From the NCBI RefSeq assembly GCF_002264395.1, contig NZ_NFVA01000007.1, positions 62,001 through 126,000 of the forward strand: a stretch of 64,000 nucleotides of DNA, read 5' to 3'. Shown here piece after piece: positions 7,222 through 16,103 of the stretch. The position numbers were made by a program, and so were the translations under genes. Position 1 is the first letter of the stretch. Each line of letters starts with the position of its first letter. The notes under the pieces were generated by a model. It was not told the origin of the DNA. It saw only the letters and a program-made list of their open reading frames with translations, and ran no database searches. The stretch comes from Paenibacillus sp. VTT E-133291 (lineage in GTDB: Bacteria > Bacillota > Bacilli > Paenibacillales > Paenibacillaceae).

Positions 7222-9948
7222 TTGAACTCAAAGGATCCAAAATCGCAGGGGCAGGTACCTTTTCATACACTAAGTGAGGAAGAAGTGCTCAAAAGGCTGG
7301 AAACAAGGAAAGATGGTTTGTCTTCCGGTGAAGCCGCTAAACTTCTGGAGCAGTATGGGAAGAACGTACTTCAAGAAGCAAAAACCAAATCTCTGCTAGG
7401 GAAATTTATTGAACAATTTAAAAATGTAATGATCTTTATTTTGCTAGTAGCGGCAGTATTGTCTGGGGTTTTGGGAGAATGGACAGATACAGTCATTATT
7501 TTGTTGGTAGTCATCCTGAATGCGGTACTTGGCGTTATTCAGGAAAATAAGGCAGAGCAGGCGCTAGATGCCCTGAAAAGTATGTCTTCTCCACATGCCA
7601 GGGTGCGACGTGGAGGTCAGGTCTCTGAAATTAAAAGTGAAGACCTTGTACCTGGGGATATCGTATTGCTGGAAGCTGGAAATGTAGTTCCGGCGGATAT
7701 TCGACTATTAGAAGCTGCTTCATTGAAAACGGAAGAAGCCGCATTAACCGGAGAATCATTGCCTTCAGAAAAGAAGGTAGGTGTGCTTGAGGGAACAGAT
7801 ATTGTTATCGGCGATCGCACCAATATGGCTTATATGAGCAGCAATGTAACTTACGGTAGAGCGGTTGGTGTAGTCACAGCTACAGGAATGCAGACTGAAG
7901 TCGGCAGGATTGCTGGGTTTATCTCGGAGGAAGAGAATGATGTAACACCGCTGCAAAAGAAACTGGATGAACTAGGAAAATATTTCACCTTTATTATTCT
8001 TGGTGTCTGTGTAGTCATTTTTGCCGTCGGTATATTTGAGGGTAGAGAGCTGCTGGATATGCTTCTCACCTCGATCTCACTTGCAGTTGCAGCGATTCCT
8101 GAAGGGCTGCCAGCCATTGTTACGATTATCTTGGCACTCGGTGTGCAGCGGATGGCTAAACGAAAAGCGATTATTCGCAAACTCCCCGCTGTAGAGACAC
8201 TCGGAAGCACCGAAATTATTTGCTCTGACAAGACAGGTACTTTGACTCTAAACAAGATGACTGTCGAAAAAGTGCATGTCAATGGAACTACGAAAGAAGC
8301 TGCTGAAGGTCTTGAAGGGACACCGGGTGGTGAACTATTGCTTCAGGCTATGACGCTTTGTAATGATTCCAGCATTGACGATGGGAATTCCTCTGAAGAA
8401 CCTGGAGGGAATGAAGGAGCTAAGGACCCACAAACTAAGAGTGGTAAAGCGATTATCGGGGATCCTACGGAAACAGCGTTAGTGGACTACGCGCTCAGTA
8501 TAGGTACTGACAAAAGGGATTTAGAAAAGAAATTCCCACGTAAAAATGAACTGCCATTTGACTCGGACCGCAAGCTGATGACGACGATTCATGAAGTTGA
8601 GAACGGACGTTATCGTGTGTTAACGAAAGGTGCACCAGATGTGCTTTTGTCCAAATGCAGCCATATCTACGTGGATGGAGAGATTGTTCCTTTTAAGGAT
8701 GAACATTCACGACATATCATGGAATGTAATACAATGCTTGCGAATGATGCACTGCGAGTGTTGGCATTTGCTTTCAGAGATGAACAGCAGCTACCGACTA
8801 ACCTTTCACCGGAAGCTACGGAGAAAGAACTTGTATTTATCGGTTTAGTTGGTATGATTGATCCTCCAAGAGAGGAAGTAAGAGATGCGGTAGCTATCTG
8901 TCGTAAAGCGGGGATTAGACCTGTAATGATTACAGGAGATCATCGAGATACTGCAGCGGCCATTGCTAAAAGATTAGGTATTATCGAAGATGAGACGGGC
9001 GTATTGACCGGCAGTGAGCTGGATAAATTCAGTGAAGAGGAATTTACTGAGAAAGTCACTAATTATTCGGTTTATGCACGTGTATCTCCTGAACATAAAG
9101 TTCGGATCGTTAAGGCATGGAGGAAAAAAGGGAAAATTGTTGCCATGACGGGTGACGGTGTAAATGATGCTCCTGCGCTTAAATCATCAGATATCGGCGT
9201 CGGGATGGGAATCACAGGAACGGATGTAGCCAAGGGCGTCTCAGACATGGTGCTAGCAGATGATAACTTTACGACCATAGTTGTTGCTGTTGAGGAAGGG
9301 CGGAAGGTTTACAGCAATATCCGTAAAGCAATCCAGTTCCTACTCTCGGCCAATCTTGGGGAAGTGCTCACGCTATTCATTGCAACCATGATCGGCTGGC
9401 GTATCCTCGAGCCAATTCATATTCTATGGATTAATCTTGTTACCGATACCCTACCGGCACTAGCTCTTGGGCTTGAGAAGGCGGGGGATGATTTGATGTC
9501 CAAGAAACCACGCAAAGCCAGTAGCAGTATCTTTGCTGGTGGCGTGGGAATCGGGATCATTTACCAGGGTATATTAGAGGCTGCTCTTACGCTGTTTGTA
9601 TACCAGTGGGCACATACCCATTACAATGAGGGAATTGCGGTTACGATGGCATTCGCCACATTAGGATTACTGCAAATTTCTCATGCGTTTAACGTCAGAT
9701 CCAATACGAAATCGTTGTTCCAGATTGGCTGGTTCAGCAATCGGTATATGCTGTGGGCATCACTGATTTCAACACTTATGCTGGTGCTGGTGATCATCAT
9801 CCCAGGACTGAATGATTGGTTTGGTGTCTCACATTTAAGCGGGTTACAGTGGGGAATTGTAATTGCTGCAGCACTGGCGATTATAGTGATTGTAGAGTTT
9901 GTAAAGCTGTTTGTACGTTTAAGTGGCAAGGGCAAGAACTGGGATTAA
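7222..9948 (+). CDS. Calcium-transporting P-type ATPase, SERCA/PMCA type
   Basis: Exports Ca2+ from the cytosol at the cost of ATP; plasma membrane. 908 residues, a normal length for bacterial P2A ATPases. The cation ATPase N-terminal domain occupies about 10-75. TGES (actuator) is at 176-179, PEGLP in helix M4 (ion site) at 293-297, and the phosphorylated Asp is D336 in DKTGT. TGD falls around 570, GDGVND at 644-649, and the C-terminal membrane bundle runs from about 690 to 900. The nucleotide-binding domain has a Gly/Glu-rich insert (EEPGGNEGAKDPQTK) near residue 400. The start is TTG behind GGAAGGAGG. B. subtilis YloB is the closest type I can name; a role in spores is inference from that homologue. 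Confidence 0.95.
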   Translation: MNSKDPKSQGQVPFHTLSEEEVLKRLETRKDGLSSGEAAKLLEQYGKNVLQEAKTKSLLGKFIEQFKNVMIFILLVAAVLSGVLGEWTDTVIILLVVILNAVLGVIQENKAEQALDALKSMSSPHARVRRGGQVSEIKSEDLVPGDIVLLEAGNVVPADIRLLEAASLKTEEAALTGESLPSEKKVGVLEGTDIVIGDRTNMAYMSSNVTYGRAVGVVTATGMQTEVGRIAGFISEEENDVTPLQKKLDELGKYFTFIILGVCVVIFAVGIFEGRELLDMLLTSISLAVAAIPEGLPAIVTIILALGVQRMAKRKAIIRKLPAVETLGSTEIICSDKTGTLTLNKMTVEKVHVNGTTKEAAEGLEGTPGGELLLQAMTLCNDSSIDDGNSSEEPGGNEGAKDPQTKSGKAIIGDPTETALVDYALSIGTDKRDLEKKFPRKNELPFDSDRKLMTTIHEVENGRYRVLTKGAPDVLLSKCSHIYVDGEIVPFKDEHSRHIMECNTMLANDALRVLAFAFRDEQQLPTNLSPEATEKELVFIGLVGMIDPPREEVRDAVAICRKAGIRPVMITGDHRDTAAAIAKRLGIIEDETGVLTGSELDKFSEEEFTEKVTNYSVYARVSPEHKVRIVKAWRKKGKIVAMTGDGVNDAPALKSSDIGVGMGITGTDVAKGVSDMVLADDNFTTIVVAVEEGRKVYSNIRKAIQFLLSANLGEVLTLFIATMIGWRILEPIHILWINLVTDTLPALALGLEKAGDDLMSKKPRKASSSIFAGGVGIGIIYQGILEAALTLFVYQWAHTHYNEGIAVTMAFATLGLLQISHAFNVRSNTKSLFQIGWFSNRYMLWASLISTLMLVLVIIIPGLNDWFGVSHLSGLQWGIVIAAALAIIVIVEFVKLFVRLSGKGKNWD

Positions 9949-9971
9949 GAATACCGCTTTATGCTGCAACA

Positions 9972-10016
9972 AAGAAGCCTGAACCCTTCCAAAGCGGAGG
10001 ATTCAGGCTTTCTTTA
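9972..10016. terminator. Bidirectional terminator
   Basis: AAGCCTGAA pairs with TTCAGGCTT around about 20 nt and is followed by TCTTT. It lies between the convergent ATPase and NlpC/P60 genes and can serve both. Confidence 0.8.
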
Positions 10017-10042
10017 GAGGTGCCTTTAGTCAGTGAATGTGG

Positions 10043-10978
10043 TTACAGAATGCGCTGCATATGCAGGATTACGTTGCTCCAATACCCTGAGTCGAGTTCA
10101 CTGATCTGAACGCCGGGATCACCCCAGGTGTGAATGAACTTGCCGTCCCCAATGTAAATACCAACATGCCCTGGTATAGCATCACTTTCAAACCGACCTG
10201 GGACAGTGAAGAATATAAGATCGCCGACATCTAGTGCATTGCGTTGTACGCGAGAACCTATATTATCTTGATCCTTGGCAAGACGCGGTAAGTTTACACC
10301 GAATTGTTTGAATACATGCCTTGTAAAAGAAGAACAATCAAATTTCTTAGTCTCTTCATAAGGCCCGGTACCGAATTCATAAGGTACGCCTAAGAATTTT
10401 TTGGCATAAGTAACTAATTCCTTCTTGTCTGCTTCAGAAATACTTTGAATGCGAAATGGTTTAGCTTCATTTAGTGATTTAGCAGATGGCGTTTTTATAA
10501 TAGCCTCATGGTCGGTCGGTGTGGCTATGTTGATTTCACCAGACTGAGGATTCCAACCCACTTCTGTTTGAAGAAATTTGGATAGAGCTAGCGGTGTGAT
10601 ATAGATTTGACCTTCTTGTCGTCTAGGTGCCTGCGGTAGTGTGATTTTCTCACCTAGGGAGAAGACTTGAGTAGAGCCAGGGCGCAGCATATACATAACA
10701 TCACTGTAGCCAATTTTGGTGTATCCACCATGAGTAGTATCATCTTTCATTCGATAGCCGAGTGAAGTGATCGCAGGTTTGAGTGGAATCCAGTACTTTC
10801 CTTGAGCATCGGTGATGGCGGACTTTTCATAATAACTTGAGGCTTGCATGCCATCGGGAGTTACGGCGTTTACCTTGGGTTTTTGTGATTGTGAAGAGTA
10901 ACCGCATGCGGTACTTGATAAAACGGCAGCGAGCAATACAGTAGCAGTGGATAGTAATTTTTTGTGTTTATTAGGCAT
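10043..10978 (-). CDS. NlpC/P60 peptidoglycan endopeptidase lipoprotein with stalk domain
   Basis: Predicted cell-surface gamma-D-glutamyl-diamino acid endopeptidase. 311 residues: a lipoprotein-type signal ends in SSTAC with Cys25. A copper amine oxidase N-terminal-like stalk domain follows (about 40-165, ending ...GWNPQSGEINI), then the C-terminal NlpC/P60 domain (about 185-311). The catalytic Cys is C215 in KFDCSSFTRHVF and the His is H271 in PGHVGIYIGDGKFIHT. The ATG at 10978 follows GGAGCG; upstream in-frame codons give no signal peptide. The gene stands alone. Confidence 0.92.
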   Translation of the reverse strand: MPNKHKKLLSTATVLLAAVLSSTACGYSSQSQKPKVNAVTPDGMQASSYYEKSAITDAQGKYWIPLKPAITSLGYRMKDDTTHGGYTKIGYSDVMYMLRPGSTQVFSLGEKITLPQAPRRQEGQIYITPLALSKFLQTEVGWNPQSGEINIATPTDHEAIIKTPSAKSLNEAKPFRIQSISEADKKELVTYAKKFLGVPYEFGTGPYEETKKFDCSSFTRHVFKQFGVNLPRLAKDQDNIGSRVQRNALDVGDLIFFTVPGRFESDAIPGHVGIYIGDGKFIHTWGDPGVQISELDSGYWSNVILHMQRIL

Positions 10979-11138
10979 ATGACACGCTCCATGTTCAAAC
11001 TGTAGTTTAAGTTTGTGCAGGGGGCTTTTTTTTATGTAATGAGGACCAAGGCAATCACTGTAAGACATAACCAAGTCCTTCCTATATTGGTGAGTTATGC
11101 GCTATAAAATTTGTAATCTATGGAAGTAGGATAAGTGA

Positions 11139-11167
11139 TTGACGGATAAACAACCTCCATATAATAT
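11139..11167 (+). promoter_or_regulatory. Probable sigma-A promoter of the ABC cassette
   Basis: TTGACG at 11139-11144 is followed after 17 nt by TAATAT; TATAAT overlaps at 15 nt spacing. Transcription from here would give a leader of roughly 130 nt before the binding-protein gene. Confidence 0.5.
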
Positions 11168-11223
11168 AGGTTTAATAGATTTCCATCATTATTGTGAGGT
11201 ACGTGTAAGCTTATGCTTTAATG

Positions 11224-11239
11224 CTTTTATCGATAAAAG
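11224..11239. promoter_or_regulatory. 16-bp perfect palindrome in ABC cassette leader, possible operator
   Basis: CTTTTATCGATAAAAG is a perfect 16-bp palindrome in the leader, about 50 bp downstream of the likely -10. It could be a repressor site or a small RNA hairpin. The cognate regulator is not apparent. Confidence 0.4.
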
Positions 11240-11302
11240 TGATAATGCTGAGTCGCTCACTTTGATGCACGCGTTAATAATCTAATGAAATGGGGTACTT
11301 TA

Positions 11303-12373
11303 ATGAAAAAGAAAAACATTTTAATGGGTTTAAGCTTATGCTTCATGTTAGTAGCTGCTGGCTGTGGCAACAATAACGCCGCTGTAAACTCAGGCAACGC
11401 AACAAACACTGGTAATGCGCCAACGAATGCTGGAACTGCTGATTCCAAAACGTACAAAATCGCAATTTCGCAATACGTAGAACATCCATCACTTGATGCT
11501 ACACGCGAAGGTATTCTTGCTGCTTTAAAGGATGCGGGGCTTGTTGAAGGAGAAAACCTGAAGGTTGACCTTGAGAATGCTCAAGCTGACCCAGCGAATA
11601 ACTTGACCATTGCTCAGAAGATTGCTGGAGACACCAACGATTTGGTAGTAGCTATTGCGACACCTTCTGCTCAATCTGTTGTTCAAGCACTTAGTAAGTC
11701 AAGTAAGGATACTCCGATTCTGTTCGCAGCTGTGACTGATCCAATCGATGCAAAGATCGTTACTGATCTAGAGCATCCTGGGGGAAATGTTTCTGGTGTA
11801 TCTGACACGAATCCTGAAGCTATCAATCGATTAATGCAATTTATTGCTACTCAATTTCCTAATGTGAAGAAGCTGGGCATTGTTATCAATGAAGGTGAAC
11901 CGAATGCTGTAATTATGGCGGATATTGCTAAGAAAGAGCTGGATAAACATGGAATTGAGCTTGTGAAAGCAGCCATCACGAATACTTCTGAAGTGAAGCA
12001 AGCTGCTGAATCACTTGCTGGTCGTGTAGATGCATTCTATATTACTTTGGATAACACAGTTGTGAGTGCTGTGGATACGATCATTCAAACGGCTAATGAT
12101 AAGAAAATTCCGTTCTTCTCCAGTGACCGGGATACCGTTGAAAAAGGCGCATTTGCAACCGTTGGGTTCAAATATTTCGATCATGGATACCAAGTTGGAC
12201 AAATGGCAGTGGACATTCTGAAGAATGGTAAAAAGCCAGCAGATATGAAAGTAACGATGCAAGAAAAGCTCGATCTTATCCTTAACCTTAAAGCCGCTGC
12301 CGCACAAGGGATAGAAGTGACGGATGCGATGAAAAAAGAAGTTGCCGATCAAGCTAACAATATTATTCAATAA
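11303..12373 (+). CDS. ABC transporter substrate-binding lipoprotein (COG2984, TrpX type)
   Basis: Surface lipoprotein that captures a small solute for the adjacent permease/ATPase. 356 residues, with signal peptide and lipobox VAAGC, then an Asn/Thr-rich linker. The mature fold starts KTYKIAISQYVEHPSLDATR, characteristic of the ABC_sub_bind family, which forms a conserved trio with COG4120 and COG1101 proteins. In streptococci the family is tied to tryptophan (TrpXYZ) by a T-box; no T-box is visible here, so the substrate stays open. The ATG at 11303 is used because the signal peptide begins there (MKKKNILM). Confidence 0.9.
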   Translation: MKKKNILMGLSLCFMLVAAGCGNNNAAVNSGNATNTGNAPTNAGTADSKTYKIAISQYVEHPSLDATREGILAALKDAGLVEGENLKVDLENAQADPANNLTIAQKIAGDTNDLVVAIATPSAQSVVQALSKSSKDTPILFAAVTDPIDAKIVTDLEHPGGNVSGVSDTNPEAINRLMQFIATQFPNVKKLGIVINEGEPNAVIMADIAKKELDKHGIELVKAAITNTSEVKQAAESLAGRVDAFYITLDNTVVSAVDTIIQTANDKKIPFFSSDRDTVEKGAFATVGFKYFDHGYQVGQMAVDILKNGKKPADMKVTMQEKLDLILNLKAAAAQGIEVTDAMKKEVADQANNIIQ

Positions 12374-12383
12374 GACATTATAT

Positions 12384-12409
12384 AGGGGCGATTCCATGAG
12401 GGCGCCCCT
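12384..12409 (+). terminator. Intercistronic hairpin between binding protein and permease
   Basis: AGGGGCG pairs with CGCCCCT around a 12-nt loop and is followed by only two T residues. This looks like a 3' stabiliser or partial terminator, giving more binding-protein mRNA than permease mRNA. Confidence 0.6.
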
Positions 12410-12434
12410 TGACGCTTGAAGGGAGAAGACTTCT

Positions 12435-13358
12435 ATGTATGATTCAATGCTCGGGGCTGTGGAGATGGGGTTGCTCTATGCATTTATGGCTTTAGGGGTG
12501 TATATTACTTTTCGCATTTTGGATTTTCCTGATTTGACTGTAGATGGAAGCTTTACTACTGGCGGTGCAATTGCTGCCGTTATGATTACCAATGGTTATG
12601 CTCCCTGGTTAGCCACGCTTGCTGCTATTGCAGGTGGGATGCTGGCAGGAATGTGTACGGGTCTATTACATACGAAGGGCAAGATTAATGGATTGTTATC
12701 CGGTATTCTAATGATGATCGCACTTTATTCCATCAATCTGAGAATTTTTGGCGGCAAGCCTAACTGGTCACTAATGGGTGATACCACGTTGTTCTCGTCC
12801 ATCAATCCACTTCTTGTTCTTCCTTTTGTTGTTTTATTTGTGAAAATTATAATGGATTTATTCTTACGTACAGATCTTGGGCTTGCTTTAAGGGCTACCG
12901 GAGATAATGCAAGAATGATCCGTAGTCTGGGTGTAAACACAGATAATACGACCATTCTCGGCGTCAGCTTATCCAACGGAATGGTGGCACTTTCAGGTGC
13001 ATTGATCACTCAGTATTCTACTTTTGCGGATTCCTCCATGGGTATAGGGATGATTGTTATCGGCTTAGCTTCGGTAATCATTGGTGAAGCCATTTTCGGT
13101 GCTGGAAATGTATTCCGTGCGACGTTGGCAGTTGTTCTGGGATCTATTGTTTACCGAATCGTAGTTGCACTAGCCTTGTATGTACCATGGTTGAGACCTT
13201 CGGATCTTAAGCTGATTACGGCAATTATCGTTATTTTCGCACTTATATTCCCCTCGATTCAGCGTTTCTTGAAGCAGAAGAATATGGCGCGTAAACGTTC
13301 GCTTGAATTAGCTGAACAAGCGCTTAGCAGCAAGAGAGGAGGCACCATCGATGCTTAA
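12435..13358 (+). CDS. ABC transporter permease (COG4120)
   Basis: Membrane channel of the cassette, 307 residues with about eight hydrophobic helices. It belongs to the branched-chain amino acid/ribose permease superfamily: the N-terminal signature YITFRILDFPDLTVDGSF is characteristic of COG4120 proteins. The C-terminus is basic and cytosolic. The ATG follows GAAGGGAGAAG, and the last 8 nt overlap the start of the ATPase gene, so the two are translationally coupled. Confidence 0.92.
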   Translation: MYDSMLGAVEMGLLYAFMALGVYITFRILDFPDLTVDGSFTTGGAIAAVMITNGYAPWLATLAAIAGGMLAGMCTGLLHTKGKINGLLSGILMMIALYSINLRIFGGKPNWSLMGDTTLFSSINPLLVLPFVVLFVKIIMDLFLRTDLGLALRATGDNARMIRSLGVNTDNTTILGVSLSNGMVALSGALITQYSTFADSSMGIGMIVIGLASVIIGEAIFGAGNVFRATLAVVLGSIVYRIVVALALYVPWLRPSDLKLITAIIVIFALIFPSIQRFLKQKNMARKRSLELAEQALSSKRGGTIDA

Positions 13359-14145
13359 ACTGGATAACGTATCTAAGCTGTTTAATCCTGGGACACCGGA
13401 TGAGAAGATCGCGCTACTTGGCATTGATTTGGAGCTTCTTCCCGGTGACTTTGTCACCATTATTGGAAGTAACGGTGCTGGTAAGTCGACACTAATGAAC
13501 ATTATTTCTGGTGTGATGAAGCCGGATCTTGGTTCAGCGAGTATTGAAGGGAATTCGATTAGCCATTTAGCAGAATATCAGCGCAGTCGCTGGATCGGAC
13601 GGGTTTTTCAGGACCCGATGGCAGGTACGGCTCCACGGATGACGATTGAAGAAAATTTAGCGATGGCTTTTAAAAGAGGGAAGAGTAGAGGATTATCGTT
13701 TGGTGTAAATGCAGCGAGACGGACGATGTTTCGTGAGGAGTTAAGCCGTCTTGGGATCGGACTTGAGAATCGTCTGCGAGCTAAGGTAGGATTATTATCT
13801 GGTGGGGAGAGACAAGCGCTGAGTTTGCTAATGGCAACCTTTACCCAGCCGCAAATCTTGTTATTAGACGAACATACAGCGGCACTTGATCCTTCACGAG
13901 CGGAGCTGATTACTAAACTGACAGAGTCTATCGTCCGTGAGATGAAGCTGACTACGCTTATGGTTACCCATAACATGGAACAGGCTATACGTCTTGGCAA
14001 TCGTCTTATCATGATGGATAAGGGCCGTATTATCCTAGATATTGATGAAACAAGGAAAAAGGATCTTACGGTAGAACGCCTGCTTGGAGAATTTGAGACC
14101 ATCAGTGGTCATAAACTGGCGGATGATCGAATGATGCTTGGTTAG
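13351..14145 (+). CDS. ABC transporter ATP-binding protein (COG1101)
   Basis: Energises the transporter made by the two preceding genes. 264 residues: Walker A GSNGAGKST at 39-47, ABC signature LLSGGERQAL, Walker B ILLLDEHTAALDP with His in place of the usual proline-type residue, as in this subfamily, and the H-loop VTHNM. The start overlaps the permease stop by 8 nt, with GAGAGGAGG upstream. A strong terminator follows at 14176. Confidence 0.95.
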   Translation: MLKLDNVSKLFNPGTPDEKIALLGIDLELLPGDFVTIIGSNGAGKSTLMNIISGVMKPDLGSASIEGNSISHLAEYQRSRWIGRVFQDPMAGTAPRMTIEENLAMAFKRGKSRGLSFGVNAARRTMFREELSRLGIGLENRLRAKVGLLSGGERQALSLLMATFTQPQILLLDEHTAALDPSRAELITKLTESIVREMKLTTLMVTHNMEQAIRLGNRLIMMDKGRIILDIDETRKKDLTVERLLGEFETISGHKLADDRMMLG

Positions 14146-14175
14146 TCTTCTATAGGAGTGTCTTAGGCTCAGGAT

Positions 14176-14225
14176 AAGGGCTTAAAGTGAATTCTGACTC
14201 TGGATTTCACTTTAAGTCCTTTTTG
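14176..14225 (+). terminator. Rho-independent terminator of the ABC cassette
   Basis: AAGGGCTTAAAGTGAA pairs with TTCACTTTAAGTCCTT, followed by a T-run. Confidence 0.9.
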
Positions 14226-14327
14226 TTGTAAGTTTTCCCAAATGATTCAATATCATTTATGATAGGTTATAGTGACGATAAATATTAAATACCATAATAA
14301 GGCTTTAGAGTGAATTGGAGGATGCTT

Positions 14328-16103
14328 ATGTTTTGGAAGAATGTTAGCGCTTACAGGAGTTCGGGTATTTTTAATAAAATGATATTGATCATTTCATTTT
14401 TGCTGCTGCTGTCCTTTCTGTTCTCTTTAACCGTCCTGCAGTATGTTTATCGAATTTATGACAAGCAAATCTATGAAAAGGCATCTGAAGTGCTGGGGAT
14501 GTCATCTATCAGTATAGAGAGTACTTTAAGAGAGCTGGAACAACTTTCTTTTACAGTGGTCTCTGATGAGCAAATTCAGGAATGTCTTCGCCAGTTGCAG
14601 GATGATCCTCAACCGTATGAGCGGCAGGTCCTACATAATAAAATCATAAACAGGTTGGTTGCCTTTGCAGGAGCAGAGAAATACGTCTATTCCATGATGT
14701 TGTTAGATACGAATGGCGGTGCCATGACTGCGGGGAATCGGGAAGGTGTATCACAGGATCTTCAGGATCAATTAAAGCCTCTGGCTAAGGAAGCTAGCGG
14801 TAGTATTGTGTGGTATCCCCAAGGTAATAAGAATTCACTCCTGGCTGTTCGGCAGATTAAATCTTACACCGGATCAACCTTTACGCTGGACGATTTAGGG
14901 ACGTTAGTCATTCGAATTCGGATTGATCGTATTATTGCAGATAGCACTAGTAACACTTCGGATGGCGATCAGTTGATTGTTGCAGATGCGACTTCAGGGC
15001 TAGCGGTTTATCCCCAAACTCCGATGTTGCTGCCAAATGAGCTTAAAGCGGAAACGGAACGTTCCGAACTTTATCGTACGGCTAAGTATGAAGAAGGAAC
15101 ATACTTTATAACGAAGACTAAATCATCTTATATGGAATGGATGTATATCAATGCGACCCCTTTCAATGAGATGTTCAAACATATTACTTTTGTAAAAAAA
15201 TTGGTTGTCATCATATTCGCGCTCATCTTACTCATTGGATTGCTCTTAGGCTATCGATTAGCCCGAAGTATTGTACGCCCGATTTCAAAGCTGACCAAAA
15301 ACATGAAACAAATTGAAAAGGGAGATCTGGATAATCTGGAGGAACAGTCGCTTGGTGTCGTTTCGCAGACTGCGCAGGACGAGGTAAGTCAGCTTAACAG
15401 AACCTTTAAAATGATGATCCGCAGAATCAGAGAGCTTATCGATGAGAATTATGCGAAGCAGCTCATTATTAGAGAGACCGAGCTTAAAGCACTTCAGGCA
15501 CAGATCAATCCGCATTTTTTGTACAATACACTTGAGTCGATCAATTGGTTAGCGAAGATGAACAAACAAGCTAAAATCTCAGAAATGGTAGAAGCTCTCG
15601 GCTACTTGTTTCGGAGTTCGATCGGTCTTAAAGACCCTTTGATTACGATTGAAAAAGAGCTCACCATTGTACGTAATTATGTCATTATCCAGAAGACACG
15701 ATTTGACGATAGACTGGATTTCCGCATGGAGTTTCCTGAACATTTGCATGACGCTTTAATCCCGAAGCTGACGCTTCAGCCGTTGATCGAGAATGCGATC
15801 CGATATGCTTTGGAGCCTAATATTGAGCCTTGCACGATTTCTATAACCGTGAGTGAGGAAGAACAGGGCCTTGATATTCGTGTTAGTGATAACGGGCCGG
15901 GGATGAGTGCCGAGTTCATCAAAGATTTACAGCAGGGAAGAGTTAAGACACGTGGCGAAGGCATTGGGTTAGCGAACATCGCAGAGCGTATTCAAATCGT
16001 ATTTGGTCCAGCATGGGGTACAGTGATTGAAAGTGACCCCGGTCAAGGAACGACAATACATGTACGTATACCTTATTTAAAAGGAGTGCAAGAGAATGCT
16101 TAA
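14328..16103 (+). CDS. YesM-type sensor histidine kinase
   Basis: Membrane sensor of a two-component system controlling the downstream pectin-sugar locus. 591 residues: helix TM1 near 15-38, extracytoplasmic sensing region to about 285, TM2 (VVIIFALILLIGLLLGYRLA) and a HAMP domain to about 365. The His_kinase box has H396 in INPHFLYNTLESINW, the N-box is LIENAIRY and the G-box DNGPGM. The ATG at 14328 has GGAGG 6 nt upstream; the signal does not require the upstream GTG. It overlaps the regulator gene by 8 nt, and B. subtilis yesM/yesN are arranged in the same way. Confidence 0.93.
   Translation: MFWKNVSAYRSSGIFNKMILIISFLLLLSFLFSLTVLQYVYRIYDKQIYEKASEVLGMSSISIESTLRELEQLSFTVVSDEQIQECLRQLQDDPQPYERQVLHNKIINRLVAFAGAEKYVYSMMLLDTNGGAMTAGNREGVSQDLQDQLKPLAKEASGSIVWYPQGNKNSLLAVRQIKSYTGSTFTLDDLGTLVIRIRIDRIIADSTSNTSDGDQLIVADATSGLAVYPQTPMLLPNELKAETERSELYRTAKYEEGTYFITKTKSSYMEWMYINATPFNEMFKHITFVKKLVVIIFALILLIGLLLGYRLARSIVRPISKLTKNMKQIEKGDLDNLEEQSLGVVSQTAQDEVSQLNRTFKMMIRRIRELIDENYAKQLIIRETELKALQAQINPHFLYNTLESINWLAKMNKQAKISEMVEALGYLFRSSIGLKDPLITIEKELTIVRNYVIIQKTRFDDRLDFRMEFPEHLHDALIPKLTLQPLIENAIRYALEPNIEPCTISITVSEEEQGLDIRVSDNGPGMSAEFIKDLQQGRVKTRGEGIGLANIAERIQIVFGPAWGTVIESDPGQGTTIHVRIPYLKGVQENA

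Noticed and set aside
7851..8282. 143-codon leftward frame inside the Ca2+ ATPase gene
   Set aside because: It lies wholly opposite intact, highly conserved ATPase motifs; its composition (Ser/Ile/Thr rich) is typical of an antisense shadow.
11168..11302. T-box or other known riboswitch upstream of the Trp-type ABC cassette
   Set aside because: No AGGGTGGNACCRCG sequence and no terminator/antiterminator pair is present.
13608..14102. 164-codon leftward frame opposite the ABC ATPase gene
   Set aside because: Antisense shadow of a complete ABC ATPase; no start signal and Arg/Ser-biased composition.
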